From NCBI GenBank assembly GCA_013390945.1, contig JACAUC010000032.1, positions 1-33,356 of the forward strand: DNA of 33,356 nucleotides. The letters run 5' to 3'. A program made the translations under genes and the position numbers. Below, one piece after another: positions 1 to 8,428 of this stretch. The first letter of the stretch is position 1. Each line of letters opens with the position of its first letter. Below the pieces are notes generated by a model, which worked only from the letters and a program-made list of their open reading frames with translations, had not been told where the DNA came from and searched no databases. This DNA comes from Candidatus Chloroheliaceae bacterium (GTDB taxonomy: Bacteria > Chloroflexota > Chloroflexia > Chloroheliales > Chloroheliaceae).

Positions 1-123
1 TCAATCGGGATTGGAAATCCCTCCTACAGGGCGTTTTAAGGTCTCAATCGGGATTAGAAATCCCTCCTACAAGGCGTTTTAAGGTCTCAATCGGGATTGG
101 AAATCCCTCTTACAGGGCGTTTT
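1..123. repeat. Three tandem 43-bp repeat units with internal hairpin
   Basis: Units start at 1, 44 and 87; the third breaks off after 37 bases, and the array probably continues to the left of the window. Each unit carries the inverted repeat GGGATT-N3-AATCCC (loop GGA or AGA), so each can fold as a small hairpin. The units differ by only one or two bases (G to A in the loop and in the CAGGG part of unit 2, C to T in unit 3). The whole unit is repeated and there is no variable spacer, so this is a tandem repeat and not a CRISPR array. It lies downstream of the RND pump gene. Its role is unknown. Confidence 0.85.
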
Positions 124-159
124 GTTCAATCTATATGATATTTTAAATATAATCTGATG

Positions 160-198
160 GCCTGAAGCAACTGACTTTAGGGGTCAACTACTTCAGGC
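160..198 (-). terminator. Possible terminator after the RND pump gene
   Basis: GCCTGAAG (160-167) and CTTCAGGC (191-198) form a perfect 8-bp stem around a 23-base loop, 18 bases past the stop codon of the minus-strand pump gene. On the minus strand the stem is followed by AT-rich sequence but no clean U-run, so it may end transcription weakly or only protect the 3' end. Confidence 0.45.
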
Positions 199-215
199 TC
201 TTCAAATATTAGAGG

Positions 216-3200
216 CTAGTTGGCCGGATTTGGCTGTTGCTCGATTCGGGCAACAGCTTCGGGTGTTTTGTCGGTCTCGGTTGAGGCCGAACGCACTATA
301 CCCGATTCGCCGTCGCCCTTGCCTTTTCTACCTTGTCCGGTCAGTCTGGCTCTGGCTCCATCTAGCAAACTGTAGACTACTGGCACAACCATCAAGGTCA
401 ACATTGTCGAACTCAAAAGTCCACCGATTACTACCGTACCTAGTTCGGCGGCAATAATAGAACCTTCGCTCAGGCCCAAGGCTAACGGAATGAGTGCCAA
501 GATGGTGGCTACCGCCGTCATCATAATGGGCCGGAGCCGATTGCGCCCGGCTTCGATCAGGGCTTCGTGGCGACCTAGACCATCGGCCCGAAGTTGGTTC
601 ACCTTGTCAATCAAGACAATCGCGTTGGTGACAACGATACCAATCAACATCAGCAGACCAATCATGGCAGGCAGACCCAAAGAGCGATGCGTGACAAAGA
701 GGGCGGCAAAAGCACCAATCGTGGCTAAGGGTAGGCTAAAGAGTATCACAAACGGCTCCAACAGACCACCGAAAGCGACTACCATCACGATATAGACTAA
801 GGCTATCGCGACACCCATCGCAATAAAGAGGCCCACGAAAGCTTCCGTCTGCTGTTGGCTAACCCCGGTAATGCTGCTGGTGACACCAGCGGGCAATTCC
901 AAATCGGCCAGTCGTTTGGTTACTTCACGGGTTATACCGCCGGTATTGTCGGTAGTCATATTAGCCGTAATAGTGGCGGCAGGTAGCTGACCGATACGAG
1001 TGGTTTGAACAGGTGCTTCGAGTTTGGTTATATTGGCTATCTGACCAAAAGTGAACGCGCCATAGACGGGAGTGGCCTTCAGGTTTTCGATCCACTGATC
1101 TAGGTTTTTGTTATCCAGCATGGGCGGATAAATTACCACATCCTGCGGCAGACCATCCTCAAAACGCACGGAGGTCACGGTGGTAGGTTGAAGGGCGCTA
1201 CGTAGTAAGAAGCCGAGGGTTTGAGTGTTAATCCGGCCTCCAGTAGCAGCCACGTTGGGCCGAATTACTATCTGCGGTGTTACCGCCGAAACATCGCTCC
1301 GCAGGTTGGCAAATTCGGGAAGGTCTTTCAGCTTTTCGATAATCAGGTCGCTACCCTTACGCACACTCTCCGTGTCTTGGCCCCGCACAACTAGCGAGAA
1401 GACCGAACTGGTGAAGCCGCCAATAGGGGCAACCGAAATCGTGCCGCCCTCTGGCTTGACCGACTCTAGCTTAATTCGCAAGTCTTTGGCCGTACCTTCC
1501 AAATCGGCATCCTTTTTGATGCGTAGCAAAATTTGAGCATCACCACTGCTGGCACTGAAGGCTCGCTGGGCGCGATTGAAGCTACTGCTCCCGGCGATAG
1601 TCGTTTGGGCTAACTCGATCCGGCTCTCCCCGATTAAAGCCTTTTCAATCTCTTGAGTACGGCTTAAAATCGAAGCCTGATCCGATCCGGGCGGCATAGA
1701 TATAGAGACGTTGAGTAATTTATCCCCTGAACTGCTCACGAAGGCGAAAGGCACTTGCGTCACTAAGGCGTTACCACCAATGAAAAGAACAAACGCCAGC
1801 AGCAAAGTCTTCCAACGATTCCGCAAGGCCCAGCGCAAGGAGGGAGTGTAAGCTTTCTGAAGCCAAGTATCTTCCTTCTCGCTGTGGCTACCGACCACTT
1901 TGCGGTTGATAAAATAACTGGCAAAGACCGGAATAATGGTTAAAGCCACTATCAAGGAGGCTAATAGTGCAAAAGTCACTGTCAAGGCGAAGGGTAAGAA
2001 GAATTGACCGGTTAAGCCACCCACAAAACCCAAGGGCAAGAAGACGGCGACGGTAGTGATAGTAGAACTGGTGATGGCACTGGCTACTTCACGAGTACCA
2101 TTCTTGACCGCTGCTGAAATAGAATCGCCTTCTTGCACATGGCGGAAGATATTTTCCAGCACCACGATAGCGTCATCTACCACCCGCCCAACCGCGATGG
2201 CAAGACCACCCAGCGTCATAATATTCAGGGTAATGCCCTGGGTCCAGAGTAGCAGTAGTGCGGCTACTACCGAAGTAGGAATGGAGATAGCCGTTACAAG
2301 GGTGCTACGCACATTTCGCAGGAAGAGGAAGATTACCAGCACCGCAAAGAACGCTCCCAGCAAACCCTCTTTTATCAGACCATCTATAGACTGCTTGATC
2401 TGGGTAGCCTGTTCGTAGACTGTGCCAATTTTGATACTACCTTCAAACACCTGATTTAGTTCATCGGCTCTCTTCAGTACCGTATCTACTACATTGACCG
2501 TGTTGCCACTCTGAGACTTGTAGACCTGCATTAGTACGCCGGGGTTGCCGTTGGTGCGACTGATACTGTTGCTAGGTGCATCCACTGAGACTACATCGGC
2601 TATATCGCTTAATTTGGCTGGAACTTGGGCCAAACTAGCCGCTCCAGCAGTAGCAGTCGCCGAAATAATTGGCAGATTCTTGAGATCGTCTAGGCTCCCG
2701 AAAGTATAGGTAGCCCGAATTGAAACATTTTTGTCTTCGACGCTAATCGTTCCGGCGGGGAAACTGACGTTAAAGCCACGCAAAGCCGTACTAATGTCGT
2801 TCTGGGTTAGACCGCGCTGCTGGAGTTGATCGGGTTTAAGGTTAATCCGAACCTCTTTCAGTACGTCACCCACTACCTGAACACTCGAAACTCCGTCAAT
2901 CGTGGTAAGTTCCGGCTTGATTTTGTCACGGGCAATAATGCCTAATTCTTGGGGAGTCTGTCCGTTTTTACCTTCAACGCCCAAGAGAATCACAGCTTGA
3001 TTTGAGATATTTATCTCGCCCACGCTGGGCTGAACGGTCTGTCCGCGCAAATCGGTGGGCAGTTGCAAGCTGCGAAGCTGGGTATTCATAGTTTGCACGG
3101 CATCTTTGATATTGGAGCCAAATTCAAGCTCGGCTATCACAAGGGAAAAGCTTTCACTGGAAGTGGAGCGAATAGATTTAAGACGTGGGAGAGTACCCAC

Positions 3201-3413
3201 AATCTGTTCTACTGGTTTGGTTACTTGCTCCATCACATCATTGCTGGCGGCTCCCGAATAAACGGTAGTTACCGTCAGATAAGGTAAATCTAGGCTAGGC
3301 ATCAACTCGCTCTTCAACTGCGTCACAGAGAAACCACCCAGCAGTAAGAGCAGGATGGCAATCAGCACCGCCGCTGCCTTGCGCTTGAGAACCCAGTTAG
3401 TTAAAAATGTCAA
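216..3413 (-). CDS. RND-family efflux transporter permease (AcrB/SwrC-like)
   Basis: A 1065-residue inner-membrane, proton-driven multidrug or lipid exporter. The architecture is typical: an N-terminal membrane helix (about 12-31), a large extracytoplasmic domain, a helix bundle, then the duplicated second half ending near 1030. The TM4 motif AVGRVVDDAIVVLENI (about 405-420) holds the paired Asp residues used for proton relay. It starts at TTG, preceded by GGGAGG six bases upstream, which fixes the start. No adaptor or TolC-like gene lies nearby, which fits single-component pumps such as Bacillus SwrC; the substrate cannot be read from sequence. It follows the MarR gene by 120 bases and is probably co-transcribed with it. 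Confidence 0.93.
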   Translation of the reverse strand: MTFLTNWVLKRKAAAVLIAILLLLLGGFSVTQLKSELMPSLDLPYLTVTTVYSGAASNDVMEQVTKPVEQIVGTLPRLKSIRSTSSESFSLVIAELEFGSNIKDAVQTMNTQLRSLQLPTDLRGQTVQPSVGEINISNQAVILLGVEGKNGQTPQELGIIARDKIKPELTTIDGVSSVQVVGDVLKEVRINLKPDQLQQRGLTQNDISTALRGFNVSFPAGTISVEDKNVSIRATYTFGSLDDLKNLPIISATATAGAASLAQVPAKLSDIADVVSVDAPSNSISRTNGNPGVLMQVYKSQSGNTVNVVDTVLKRADELNQVFEGSIKIGTVYEQATQIKQSIDGLIKEGLLGAFFAVLVIFLFLRNVRSTLVTAISIPTSVVAALLLLWTQGITLNIMTLGGLAIAVGRVVDDAIVVLENIFRHVQEGDSISAAVKNGTREVASAITSSTITTVAVFLPLGFVGGLTGQFFLPFALTVTFALLASLIVALTIIPVFASYFINRKVVGSHSEKEDTWLQKAYTPSLRWALRNRWKTLLLAFVLFIGGNALVTQVPFAFVSSSGDKLLNVSISMPPGSDQASILSRTQEIEKALIGESRIELAQTTIAGSSSFNRAQRAFSASSGDAQILLRIKKDADLEGTAKDLRIKLESVKPEGGTISVAPIGGFTSSVFSLVVRGQDTESVRKGSDLIIEKLKDLPEFANLRSDVSAVTPQIVIRPNVAATGGRINTQTLGFLLRSALQPTTVTSVRFEDGLPQDVVIYPPMLDNKNLDQWIENLKATPVYGAFTFGQIANITKLEAPVQTTRIGQLPAATITANMTTDNTGGITREVTKRLADLELPAGVTSSITGVSQQQTEAFVGLFIAMGVAIALVYIVMVVAFGGLLEPFVILFSLPLATIGAFAALFVTHRSLGLPAMIGLLMLIGIVVTNAIVLIDKVNQLRADGLGRHEALIEAGRNRLRPIMMTAVATILALIPLALGLSEGSIIAAELGTVVIGGLLSSTMLTLMVVPVVYSLLDGARARLTGQGRKGKGDGESGIVRSASTETDKTPEAVARIEQQPNPAN

Positions 3414-3533
3414 TTCAGGCCTCCCATTGGTTTTGGCAATCTACCCGGCCTTTGCTTGGGTAGACTTAATGAAAAATAATATGATCACTTCTGCTTTAAC
3501 CCAGCAGGCAAAGGGTTTTGTTATATTCTTTGG

Positions 3534-4007
3534 CTAGGTTTTTACCACCTGGCTCTGTTCGTTAATTTGATCCAACATCGCTTTGGTTAATAGCTCAATG
3601 CTACGTAACACAACCTGTAATTCATCAAGATTTAGTCGCTTGAGCATTGAACGCAAGCGGTGCCAATCCTGCTGCATAAACGACTCACATAATTCCTGAC
3701 CCCTTTCGGTCAGGCGAATAATTACGGCTCGGCGATCCTCCGAGTCTTCCTGACGCTGGATCAGTTTTTCTTCTACCAGTCGGTCGGCAATACCAGTAGC
3801 AGTAGACATATTTCGATCCAGCAATTTTGCCAACCCGCTCATCCGCATTGGTCCCCGCCCATAGAGCAGGCTGAGAATTTTGAATTGAGGCATCGTTAGG
3901 TCAGAAGCCATCCATTCCGGTTCGTCTTGGCGACACAACGTTTTAAGTAAGCGTGTTTGAGACTCTAAAATAGTCTGCGTGAGCAATTCACGCTCCCCAT
4001 CCCCCAT
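3534..4007 (-). CDS. MarR-family transcriptional regulator
   Basis: A 157-residue winged-helix regulator that probably controls itself and the RND pump immediately downstream. The core HTH runs from about residue 43 to 110, including the recognition-helix part LLDRNMSTATGIADRLVEE and the DRRAV wing typical of MarR proteins. The flanking helices (about 10-35 and 120-150) are the expected dimerisation arms. The ATG start has only a weak ribosome-binding site. MarR proteins commonly repress adjacent efflux genes and release DNA on binding a small ligand. That role is inferred here from position and from the canonical promoter just upstream. Confidence 0.92.
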   Translation of the reverse strand: MGDGERELLTQTILESQTRLLKTLCRQDEPEWMASDLTMPQFKILSLLYGRGPMRMSGLAKLLDRNMSTATGIADRLVEEKLIQRQEDSEDRRAVIIRLTERGQELCESFMQQDWHRLRSMLKRLNLDELQVVLRSIELLTKAMLDQINEQSQVVKT

Positions 4008-4067
4008 AGCTTATTACCACTTTCCCGAACTATTACTTAAACCACGATATTTCGGTTAGACAAAAAT

Positions 4068-4096
4068 ATGTTAACAGGACGAATATTCAGTGTCAA
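4068..4096 (-). promoter_or_regulatory. Promoter of the marR-efflux operon
   Basis: Read on the minus strand: TTGACA (4096-4091), a 17-base spacer, then TAACAT (4073-4068) preceded by TGT, an extended -10. Transcription would start near 4061, about 54 bases ahead of the MarR start codon. The spacer contains the 8-bp palindrome GAATATTC (4081-4088), a plausible MarR operator because binding there would block RNA polymerase. Confidence 0.75.
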
Positions 4097-4162
4097 CCAA
4101 TTTATATTAAGGTAGTATGACGCTTGTGTGAATGGTCGCCTGACGTAGCAGTTATTGGCGTT

Positions 4163-4208
4163 GGTAAGACTAAGGGCAATTCCGGTAATTAACTTACCGA
4201 CAGGTAAG
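4163..4208. promoter_or_regulatory. Cluster of GGTAA/TTACC motifs, possible operator
   Basis: GGTAAG (4163-4168), GGTAA (4184-4188), CTTACC (4193-4198) and GGTAAG (4203-4208) lie within 46 bases at about 20-base spacing. CTTACC-GACA-GGTAAG is a perfect inverted repeat. It sits in the 348-base gap between the FemAB-like gene and marR, upstream of the marR promoter. It could be a protein-binding site or a short hairpin. The remaining gap (about 4209-4355) is AT-rich and shows nothing I can name. Confidence 0.35.
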
Positions 4209-4355
4209 CAGCTTAGCCTAGAAAAAGAGGAGCGTCAAGAACAAATCGCCCACATTCACCGATTCTTCACCTTATTATTTACTTATAAATTTTTTGTTGG
4301 GAAAATAGTTAATTTAGCAGGGAAATAATTCTCCCTGCTCTTTGGAAGAGGTGCT

Positions 4356-5459
4356 TTAGCTATGTATTCGGCGACTCTGGAGGCGTTGCCAAAGTAGGTA
4401 CATTGGGCGGTTGTAGACTAGATCAAAAGCTCCAGCGTAGCGTACAATTTCACCGCCAAAACCCTGCTTGAAGCGATAGACTCCCCATAATCCGTCGCGC
4501 ACATTCTTATTTTCCGGGCTGGAACTCTCTTCTACTTCGTCCTCGCTTATGTCGTCGGGGATACCCCAGAAATCGTAGTAACGGGCTCCTTGCGCTTTGG
4601 CCCATTGCATTGCTTTCCATTGTAAGAGGTAGGTTGGCATTTCGCGGCGGTGTTCGTTGCTAGAGGCACCGTAGAGGTAGGCTCCTTCGGCCCCAAAGGT
4701 AAAGGCCATTACCCCAGCGATAACCTGCCCTTCAAATTCGGCCAGCCATAAGGCTCCGCTACCACTGCCGGAGGGCGAAGAGGCAAAAGTCTCCCAAACA
4801 TCATGGTAATAAGCCGGGGAGTGAATCCCAAAACTGTCGCGTTGTCCAGTAACTTCCATTAGTTTATAAAACTGGTGAAAGTCGGAGGGGGAGGTCAAGT
4901 TAGCCATACGACAAGTAACGCCACGCCTTTCGGCTAATCGAATATTGTAGCGGGTTTTGGTTTTCATTCTTTCCAGCATTTTTTCGGGAGTGGTGCTAAG
5001 ATCCACCCGAATAGTGCTGCGTGGCTGTACGGTTTCGGAGGAGAAGCGGAAGGCAAAATTATCATGTAGCCGGGCCTCTAAAGCAGGGTTGGTGGACAGA
5101 TTTGGCTCAATTTTAAGATAAATTGCCCGTCTGCGGCGGGTGGCGTTACGCAACGTCTCTAGTAAAGCTTTGGTCAGGCGGGTATCTGACCAATCTACTA
5201 GTGGGCCTTTTGGCACATAGGCAATCGAGAGGCCAGCCATTTGGCGGAAAAGCACCTGCGCTCCAGCTAGAATCGTTTCGCTACCCGGTTCGGTGATGGC
5301 TACGCGCAAGGAGGGCCAATTATGGCGGCGTTTGAAATCGCCCCAAGCGTAACTCTGGAGCAGATGACCGGTAGGGTAGCCTGCCACGAAATCATCCCAA
5401 CGGCGACGTGAACCCGGCCCGGCTAAGATAGTACCTTGTAATTGTAAATTAGTTATCAC
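4356..5459 (-). CDS. FemA/FemB-family peptidoglycan bridge aminoacyltransferase-like protein
   Basis: A 367-residue protein with two tandem GNAT-like halves (about 15-180 and 185-345), the FemABX layout. Features include the N-terminal LLQSYAWGDFKRR motif, KGPLVDW near 85, the basic segment MKTKTRYNIRLAERRGV near 165-180, and a C-terminal half with YDFWGIP and YRFKQGFGGE, all usual in lipid II-dependent aminoacyl ligases. These cytoplasmic enzymes use aminoacyl-tRNA to extend the peptidoglycan peptide. The actual amino acid is not predictable, and related proteins modify other substrates. It starts at GTG, three bases after the stop of the NYN gene, so the two are probably translationally coupled. 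Confidence 0.88.
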   Translation of the reverse strand: MITNLQLQGTILAGPGSRRRWDDFVAGYPTGHLLQSYAWGDFKRRHNWPSLRVAITEPGSETILAGAQVLFRQMAGLSIAYVPKGPLVDWSDTRLTKALLETLRNATRRRRAIYLKIEPNLSTNPALEARLHDNFAFRFSSETVQPRSTIRVDLSTTPEKMLERMKTKTRYNIRLAERRGVTCRMANLTSPSDFHQFYKLMEVTGQRDSFGIHSPAYYHDVWETFASSPSGSGSGALWLAEFEGQVIAGVMAFTFGAEGAYLYGASSNEHRREMPTYLLQWKAMQWAKAQGARYYDFWGIPDDISEDEVEESSSPENKNVRDGLWGVYRFKQGFGGEIVRYAGAFDLVYNRPMYLLWQRLQSRRIHS

Positions 5460-5462
5460 TGT

Positions 5463-6026
5463 TTAGTTATGTGCTAAGCCAATGAAAGGCGTGGCTGGCT
5501 GCATACCCCGTTCGTGAAGAATTGGGGCGATTCCGTGACAACCGCCATTGCGAAAAATGTCGGTAATGGTCGAAATTTCGGTAAAGCGATCCACTAGGTT
5601 AATAAGTTCGTTTGAGGTGCTAATGCCGAAGCTAATCAACTCGAAACGCACCCCTTTATCTTGGATAGCGCGTACCAAGCGGGCAAAATCCCCATCGCCA
5701 CTCACCAATACCACCACATCCAGGTTTTGGGCAATTAACATCATATCCACGGCAATCTCAATATCGAGGTTAGCCTTGATCCGGCCTGTATCGTACTTGT
5801 GAATATCCTTACAGACCACCTTATAACCGTTGGCACTCAAAAAATCGATAAATTTCTTCTGGCTATTGTTTTCGGGGTCTATGCCAGTATAGGCACAAGC
5901 CCGGATCAGATCACGGCTGGCAGTGGCGTAATCCAGCAACCGACAATAATTTACCTCTACCCCGGCACTTTTGGCCGAATAGAAGAGGTTGGACACATCA
6001 ACGAATACTCCTACGTTTTGGCCCAT
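5463..6026 (-). CDS. NYN-domain (LabA/DUF88-like) PIN-fold ribonuclease-like protein
   Basis: A 187-residue protein with a single NYN domain over about residues 5-155. Conserved acidic positions of the fold are visible: Asp10 in GVFVDVSN, the DIEIAVDMM helix near 87-95, and the SGDGDFARLV loop near 108-117. These form the predicted metal-binding nuclease site. Family members are thought to cut RNA, but the target is unknown here. It leads a two-gene unit with the FemAB-like gene and has its own promoter about 140 bases upstream. The C-terminal 30 residues match no motif I know. Confidence 0.88.
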   Translation of the reverse strand: MGQNVGVFVDVSNLFYSAKSAGVEVNYCRLLDYATASRDLIRACAYTGIDPENNSQKKFIDFLSANGYKVVCKDIHKYDTGRIKANLDIEIAVDMMLIAQNLDVVVLVSGDGDFARLVRAIQDKGVRFELISFGISTSNELINLVDRFTEISTITDIFRNGGCHGIAPILHERGMQPATPFIGLAHN

Positions 6027-6164
6027 CTTGTTACTTCCTTATCTCCTGTAAAAAGGCTTACTATAAAGTTAATTACTATAAACGTCAGATATTATAAAAG
6101 TTGAATAATAGCTAAAAGGAGTTATCCCTAGCCTTCACGTTCCTGTTCGATTGGTCTATCTCAT

Positions 6165-6193
6165 ATTTTAACAGTATCTACCCGTTCTGGCAA
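6165..6193 (-). promoter_or_regulatory. Promoter of the NYN-FemAB unit
   Basis: On the minus strand: TTGCCA (6193-6188), 17-base spacer, then TAAAAT (6170-6165) preceded by TGT (extended -10). It lies in the 187-base gap behind the HEAT gene and predicts a leader of about 130 bases before the NYN start codon. Confidence 0.65.
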
Positions 6194-6213
6194 TTCTCTT
6201 TAATAGCCCAGAG

Positions 6214-7164
6214 TTAAATTTCGCCGCTCAGGGGAATAAGCGGACTATCAGCGTAAGCCAACTCTTTCAAGGCTTCCTGTGCGGCCTCCCGCATGGACTC
6301 CCTTTCATCATGGAGCAATTCTTTAAGTTGGCTACTTGCTTCTGGCCCACCTAACTGTCCTAATGCCCAAACGGCCGCTAAGCGCACCTCGAGGTCTTCG
6401 TCTTGGAAAAGGGCCACCAGTGCCATCAAGAGTTCCTTACTACCAATCTCACCCACCGCAGTAGCGGCTTCGTAGCGGATTAGAGGATCAGAATTGCTCA
6501 TCTCCTTGCCGATTTCGGGGAGCCAACGTTGGTTCATATTGCGGCCCATGGCTCGGATTGCCCCGGCGATGAGCAGGTCATCATCACTTTGGTAAGCCCG
6601 CTCAATTATTTTAGTAACCTGCTCGTTATTGCTAAAGTAACCCAATCCTTCTATCACGCGCCGCTCTACCTCGACCGGATTTTTACCGGACATAGCTTGG
6701 GCCAGTAGCGTATCGCGAACACGATCTATCCAACGTTGGGGCAAACGTCCTACTTCGGCTAGGTAAGCAAAGCGCCCCACTCCGATAGCGGCTTTCTCTC
6801 GCACCCATGCGGAAGGATCACTTTCCAACATTTTTAGCAGTTCACCTAGCACTTGGCGACTCTCGTTTTCCCAGAGACCGTCAATGGCTTTGCCCCGCAC
6901 TTCGGCCTCCTGATCGTGCAACAGAAAGATAAAGACCTCATCAAATTCAAGCTCAATCACCTCTTCGGCCAAATCGTTCAGGGCAGCGGCTATTTTGCGG
7001 CGAAGTTCAGGGTGCAGGTTACTCCAGACCGTTTGAAATTGGGCCTGCCGTTCAGGGGTCATATTAGAAAGGGCATAGAGTGCGCTGATTGGTACTGTCT
7101 CGCCACTCTCTTTTATCTTATTTAAATTCTCTTCAAAGGTTACTTTTGGTTTGCTTATCTTCAC
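6214..7164 (-). CDS. HEAT-repeat protein
   Basis: A 316-residue all-helical protein with at least five HEAT/PBS-lyase-type repeats from about residue 75 to 305. Repeated signatures are WVREKAAIGVGRFA, LIAGAIRAMGR, LIRYEAATAVGEIGS and EVRLAAVWALGQLGG. Such solenoids act as protein-binding scaffolds; no catalytic motif is present. It starts at GTG with GGTGGG six bases upstream. The two genes downstream on the same strand have their own promoter. A strong hairpin lies in its predicted leader. Partner and process are unknown. Confidence 0.85.
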   Translation of the reverse strand: MKISKPKVTFEENLNKIKESGETVPISALYALSNMTPERQAQFQTVWSNLHPELRRKIAAALNDLAEEVIELEFDEVFIFLLHDQEAEVRGKAIDGLWENESRQVLGELLKMLESDPSAWVREKAAIGVGRFAYLAEVGRLPQRWIDRVRDTLLAQAMSGKNPVEVERRVIEGLGYFSNNEQVTKIIERAYQSDDDLLIAGAIRAMGRNMNQRWLPEIGKEMSNSDPLIRYEAATAVGEIGSKELLMALVALFQDEDLEVRLAAVWALGQLGGPEASSQLKELLHDERESMREAAQEALKELAYADSPLIPLSGEI

Positions 7165-7219
7165 TAAAATCCCACCGTTCGTCCAGAAGCTTTTCTATAA
7201 AGTAAGTAATCTAAATTAA

Positions 7220-7245
7220 TTCCGCACGGTTTTGTCCGTGCGGAA
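7220..7245. other. Strong hairpin in the leader of the HEAT gene
   Basis: TTCCGCACGG (7220-7229) and CCGTGCGGAA (7236-7245) form a perfect 10-bp stem with a 6-base loop. It lies between the predicted minus-strand promoter (7264-7291) and the HEAT start codon (7164). On the plus strand it is followed by CTTTT, on the minus strand by an AT-rich stretch. It could be an attenuator, an mRNA-stabilising leader structure, or a terminator insulating the divergent genes. Confidence 0.7.
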
Positions 7246-7263
7246 CTTTTAATCTTTCGTACT

Positions 7264-7291
7264 ATTTTAACACATAAGGCAAGACAGTGAA
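7264..7291 (-). promoter_or_regulatory. Probable promoter of the HEAT gene
   Basis: On the minus strand: TTCACT (7291-7286), 16-base spacer, TAAAAT (7269-7264) preceded by TGT. The -35 box is weak but the extended -10 matches other promoters in the window. The predicted leader of about 93 bases contains the 7220-7245 hairpin. Confidence 0.5.
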
Positions 7292-7400
7292 TGAAAATAG
7301 AGTCCGACGGTTGGCGGTTATCTGTTTCATTACTAACCAAGCTAAAACTGAGGCACACCATACTTAGGGTAAAAGAAATTGGTGTAATTTTGCAATAAAT

Positions 7401-7415
7401 CTGCTAAAATAGCAG
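7401..7415 (+). promoter_or_regulatory. Extended -10 inside a palindrome, upstream of the first Uma2 gene
   Basis: CTGCTA-AAA-TAGCAG is a perfect 6-bp inverted repeat that contains TGC-TAAAAT, an extended -10 element. No good -35 is visible (TTGGTG at 7379 is 20 bases away). The overlap suggests a bound regulator could block this promoter. Confidence 0.5.
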
Positions 7416-7467
7416 TGGAACGTAGGTCAAGAGACCACTAGGAAACCAGTAGGAAAGAAGGCGAACT

Positions 7468-8259
7468 ATGTCAATTAGAACCATTCAACCCATTCAAGAA
7501 CAAGAAGAGATTGTCTACCCTGAAAGTGATGGAAAACCAATGGCTGACAATACCGAACAATTTAACTGGATTGTTACGATCAAGAATGGACTAGAGGAAC
7601 TCTTTATGGGTAATCCCAATGTCTTTATCGCGGGAGATTTGCTCTGGTATCCTGTGGAGGGCAAGCCTAAAATCAGGGCCGCTCCTGATGCAATGGTGGC
7701 CTTTGGCAGGCCACGAGGCCCACGTGGTTCCTATCGCCAGTGGTTGGAGGGGAACATCGCCCCGCAGGTGGTCTTTGAAATCTTATCGCCGGGGAATAAA
7801 CCTCCCGAAATGGAGACGAAACGCGGCTTTTACCAGCTTTACGGCGTGGAAGAATATTATATCTATGACCCAGATAGTTATAGTCTAAGTGGCTGGATAC
7901 GCACTGGAATAGTATTAACCCAAATCGCCCAAATGCGGGGTTGGGTCAGTCCCCTTCTAGGAATAAGGTTTGAAATAAATGGGCCAGAGGGGGAATTACA
8001 GATATATTACCCCGATGGTAGGCCATTTACCCGCTATCTTGAAGTGGTCGTCCAGCGCAACCAAGAACGGGCGCGAGCAGAGCTTGCGGAGCAAAGAGTG
8101 GAGCAGGAACGGGAGGAGAAAGAACGGCAGCGCGAACGAGCCGAACAAGAGCGTAAAAGAGCCGAACAGGAACGGGAACGAGCCGAACAAGAGCGACAAA
8201 ATATGTTAAGCCTACTTGCCCGCTTGAAGGCTAAGGGTATCGAACTCGACGAACTATAG
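7468..8259 (+). CDS. Uma2-family putative endonuclease with C-terminal coiled coil
   Basis: A 263-residue protein. Residues 25-200 form a Uma2 (DUF820) domain with a PD-(D/E)XK-like site: Pro-Asp at 73-74 (AAPDAMVAFG) and Glu104 in VVFEILSPGN, followed by YYIYDPDS. Residues 205-250 are a highly charged coiled coil built from repeats of the kind AEQERERAEQER, a common tail in Uma2 proteins of Cyanobacteria and Chloroflexota. Uma2 genes are often highly multiplied in these groups and their biological role is unclear. The ATG is preceded by AAGAAGG. It is the first of three Uma2 genes here. Confidence 0.9.
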   Translation: MSIRTIQPIQEQEEIVYPESDGKPMADNTEQFNWIVTIKNGLEELFMGNPNVFIAGDLLWYPVEGKPKIRAAPDAMVAFGRPRGPRGSYRQWLEGNIAPQVVFEILSPGNKPPEMETKRGFYQLYGVEEYYIYDPDSYSLSGWIRTGIVLTQIAQMRGWVSPLLGIRFEINGPEGELQIYYPDGRPFTRYLEVVVQRNQERARAELAEQRVEQEREEKERQRERAEQERKRAEQERERAEQERQNMLSLLARLKAKGIELDEL

Positions 8260-8340
8260 GAGATCGCCTGACGGAGTCGCACTCCAACAAAATCGGGAAG
8301 ATCGAGGTAAGGTTCAAGCTTTAGGAAACGGCTCCACCCG

Positions 8341-8371
8341 TTGACTTTCCCCTATCCTAATAGAGTATAAT
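8341..8371 (+). promoter_or_regulatory. Promoter of the second Uma2 gene
   Basis: TTGACT (8341-8346) and a perfect TATAAT (8366-8371), separated by 19 bases. Transcription would start near 8378, so the in-frame TTG at 8372 cannot be the start codon. This supports the ATG at 8429. Confidence 0.6.
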
Positions 8372-8428
8372 TTGAGTGCCGAAATTACCTTAACCAAAAG
8401 GGACTTATCAGGCAGAAGGGAGCGTGGG

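Noticed and set aside
1..123. CRISPR array
   Set aside because: Period is 43 bases with the whole unit conserved; there is no room for spacers and no cas gene in the window.
3355..3537. Plus-strand 60-residue frame between the pump and MarR genes
   Set aside because: It overlaps the pump start and its ribosome-binding site; there are no coding signs.
7164..7361. 65-residue minus-strand reading frame upstream of the HEAT gene
   Set aside because: It spans the predicted promoter and hairpin, has no ribosome-binding site and no recognisable composition or motif.
8034..8282. Ser/Arg-rich frames antisense to the first Uma2 tail
   Set aside because: They result from the repetitive Glu/Arg/Gln codons of the coiled coil.
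8273..8285. Terminator after the first Uma2 gene (GGAGT-CGC-ACTCC)
   Set aside because: The stem is short and followed by AACAAAATC with no T-run.
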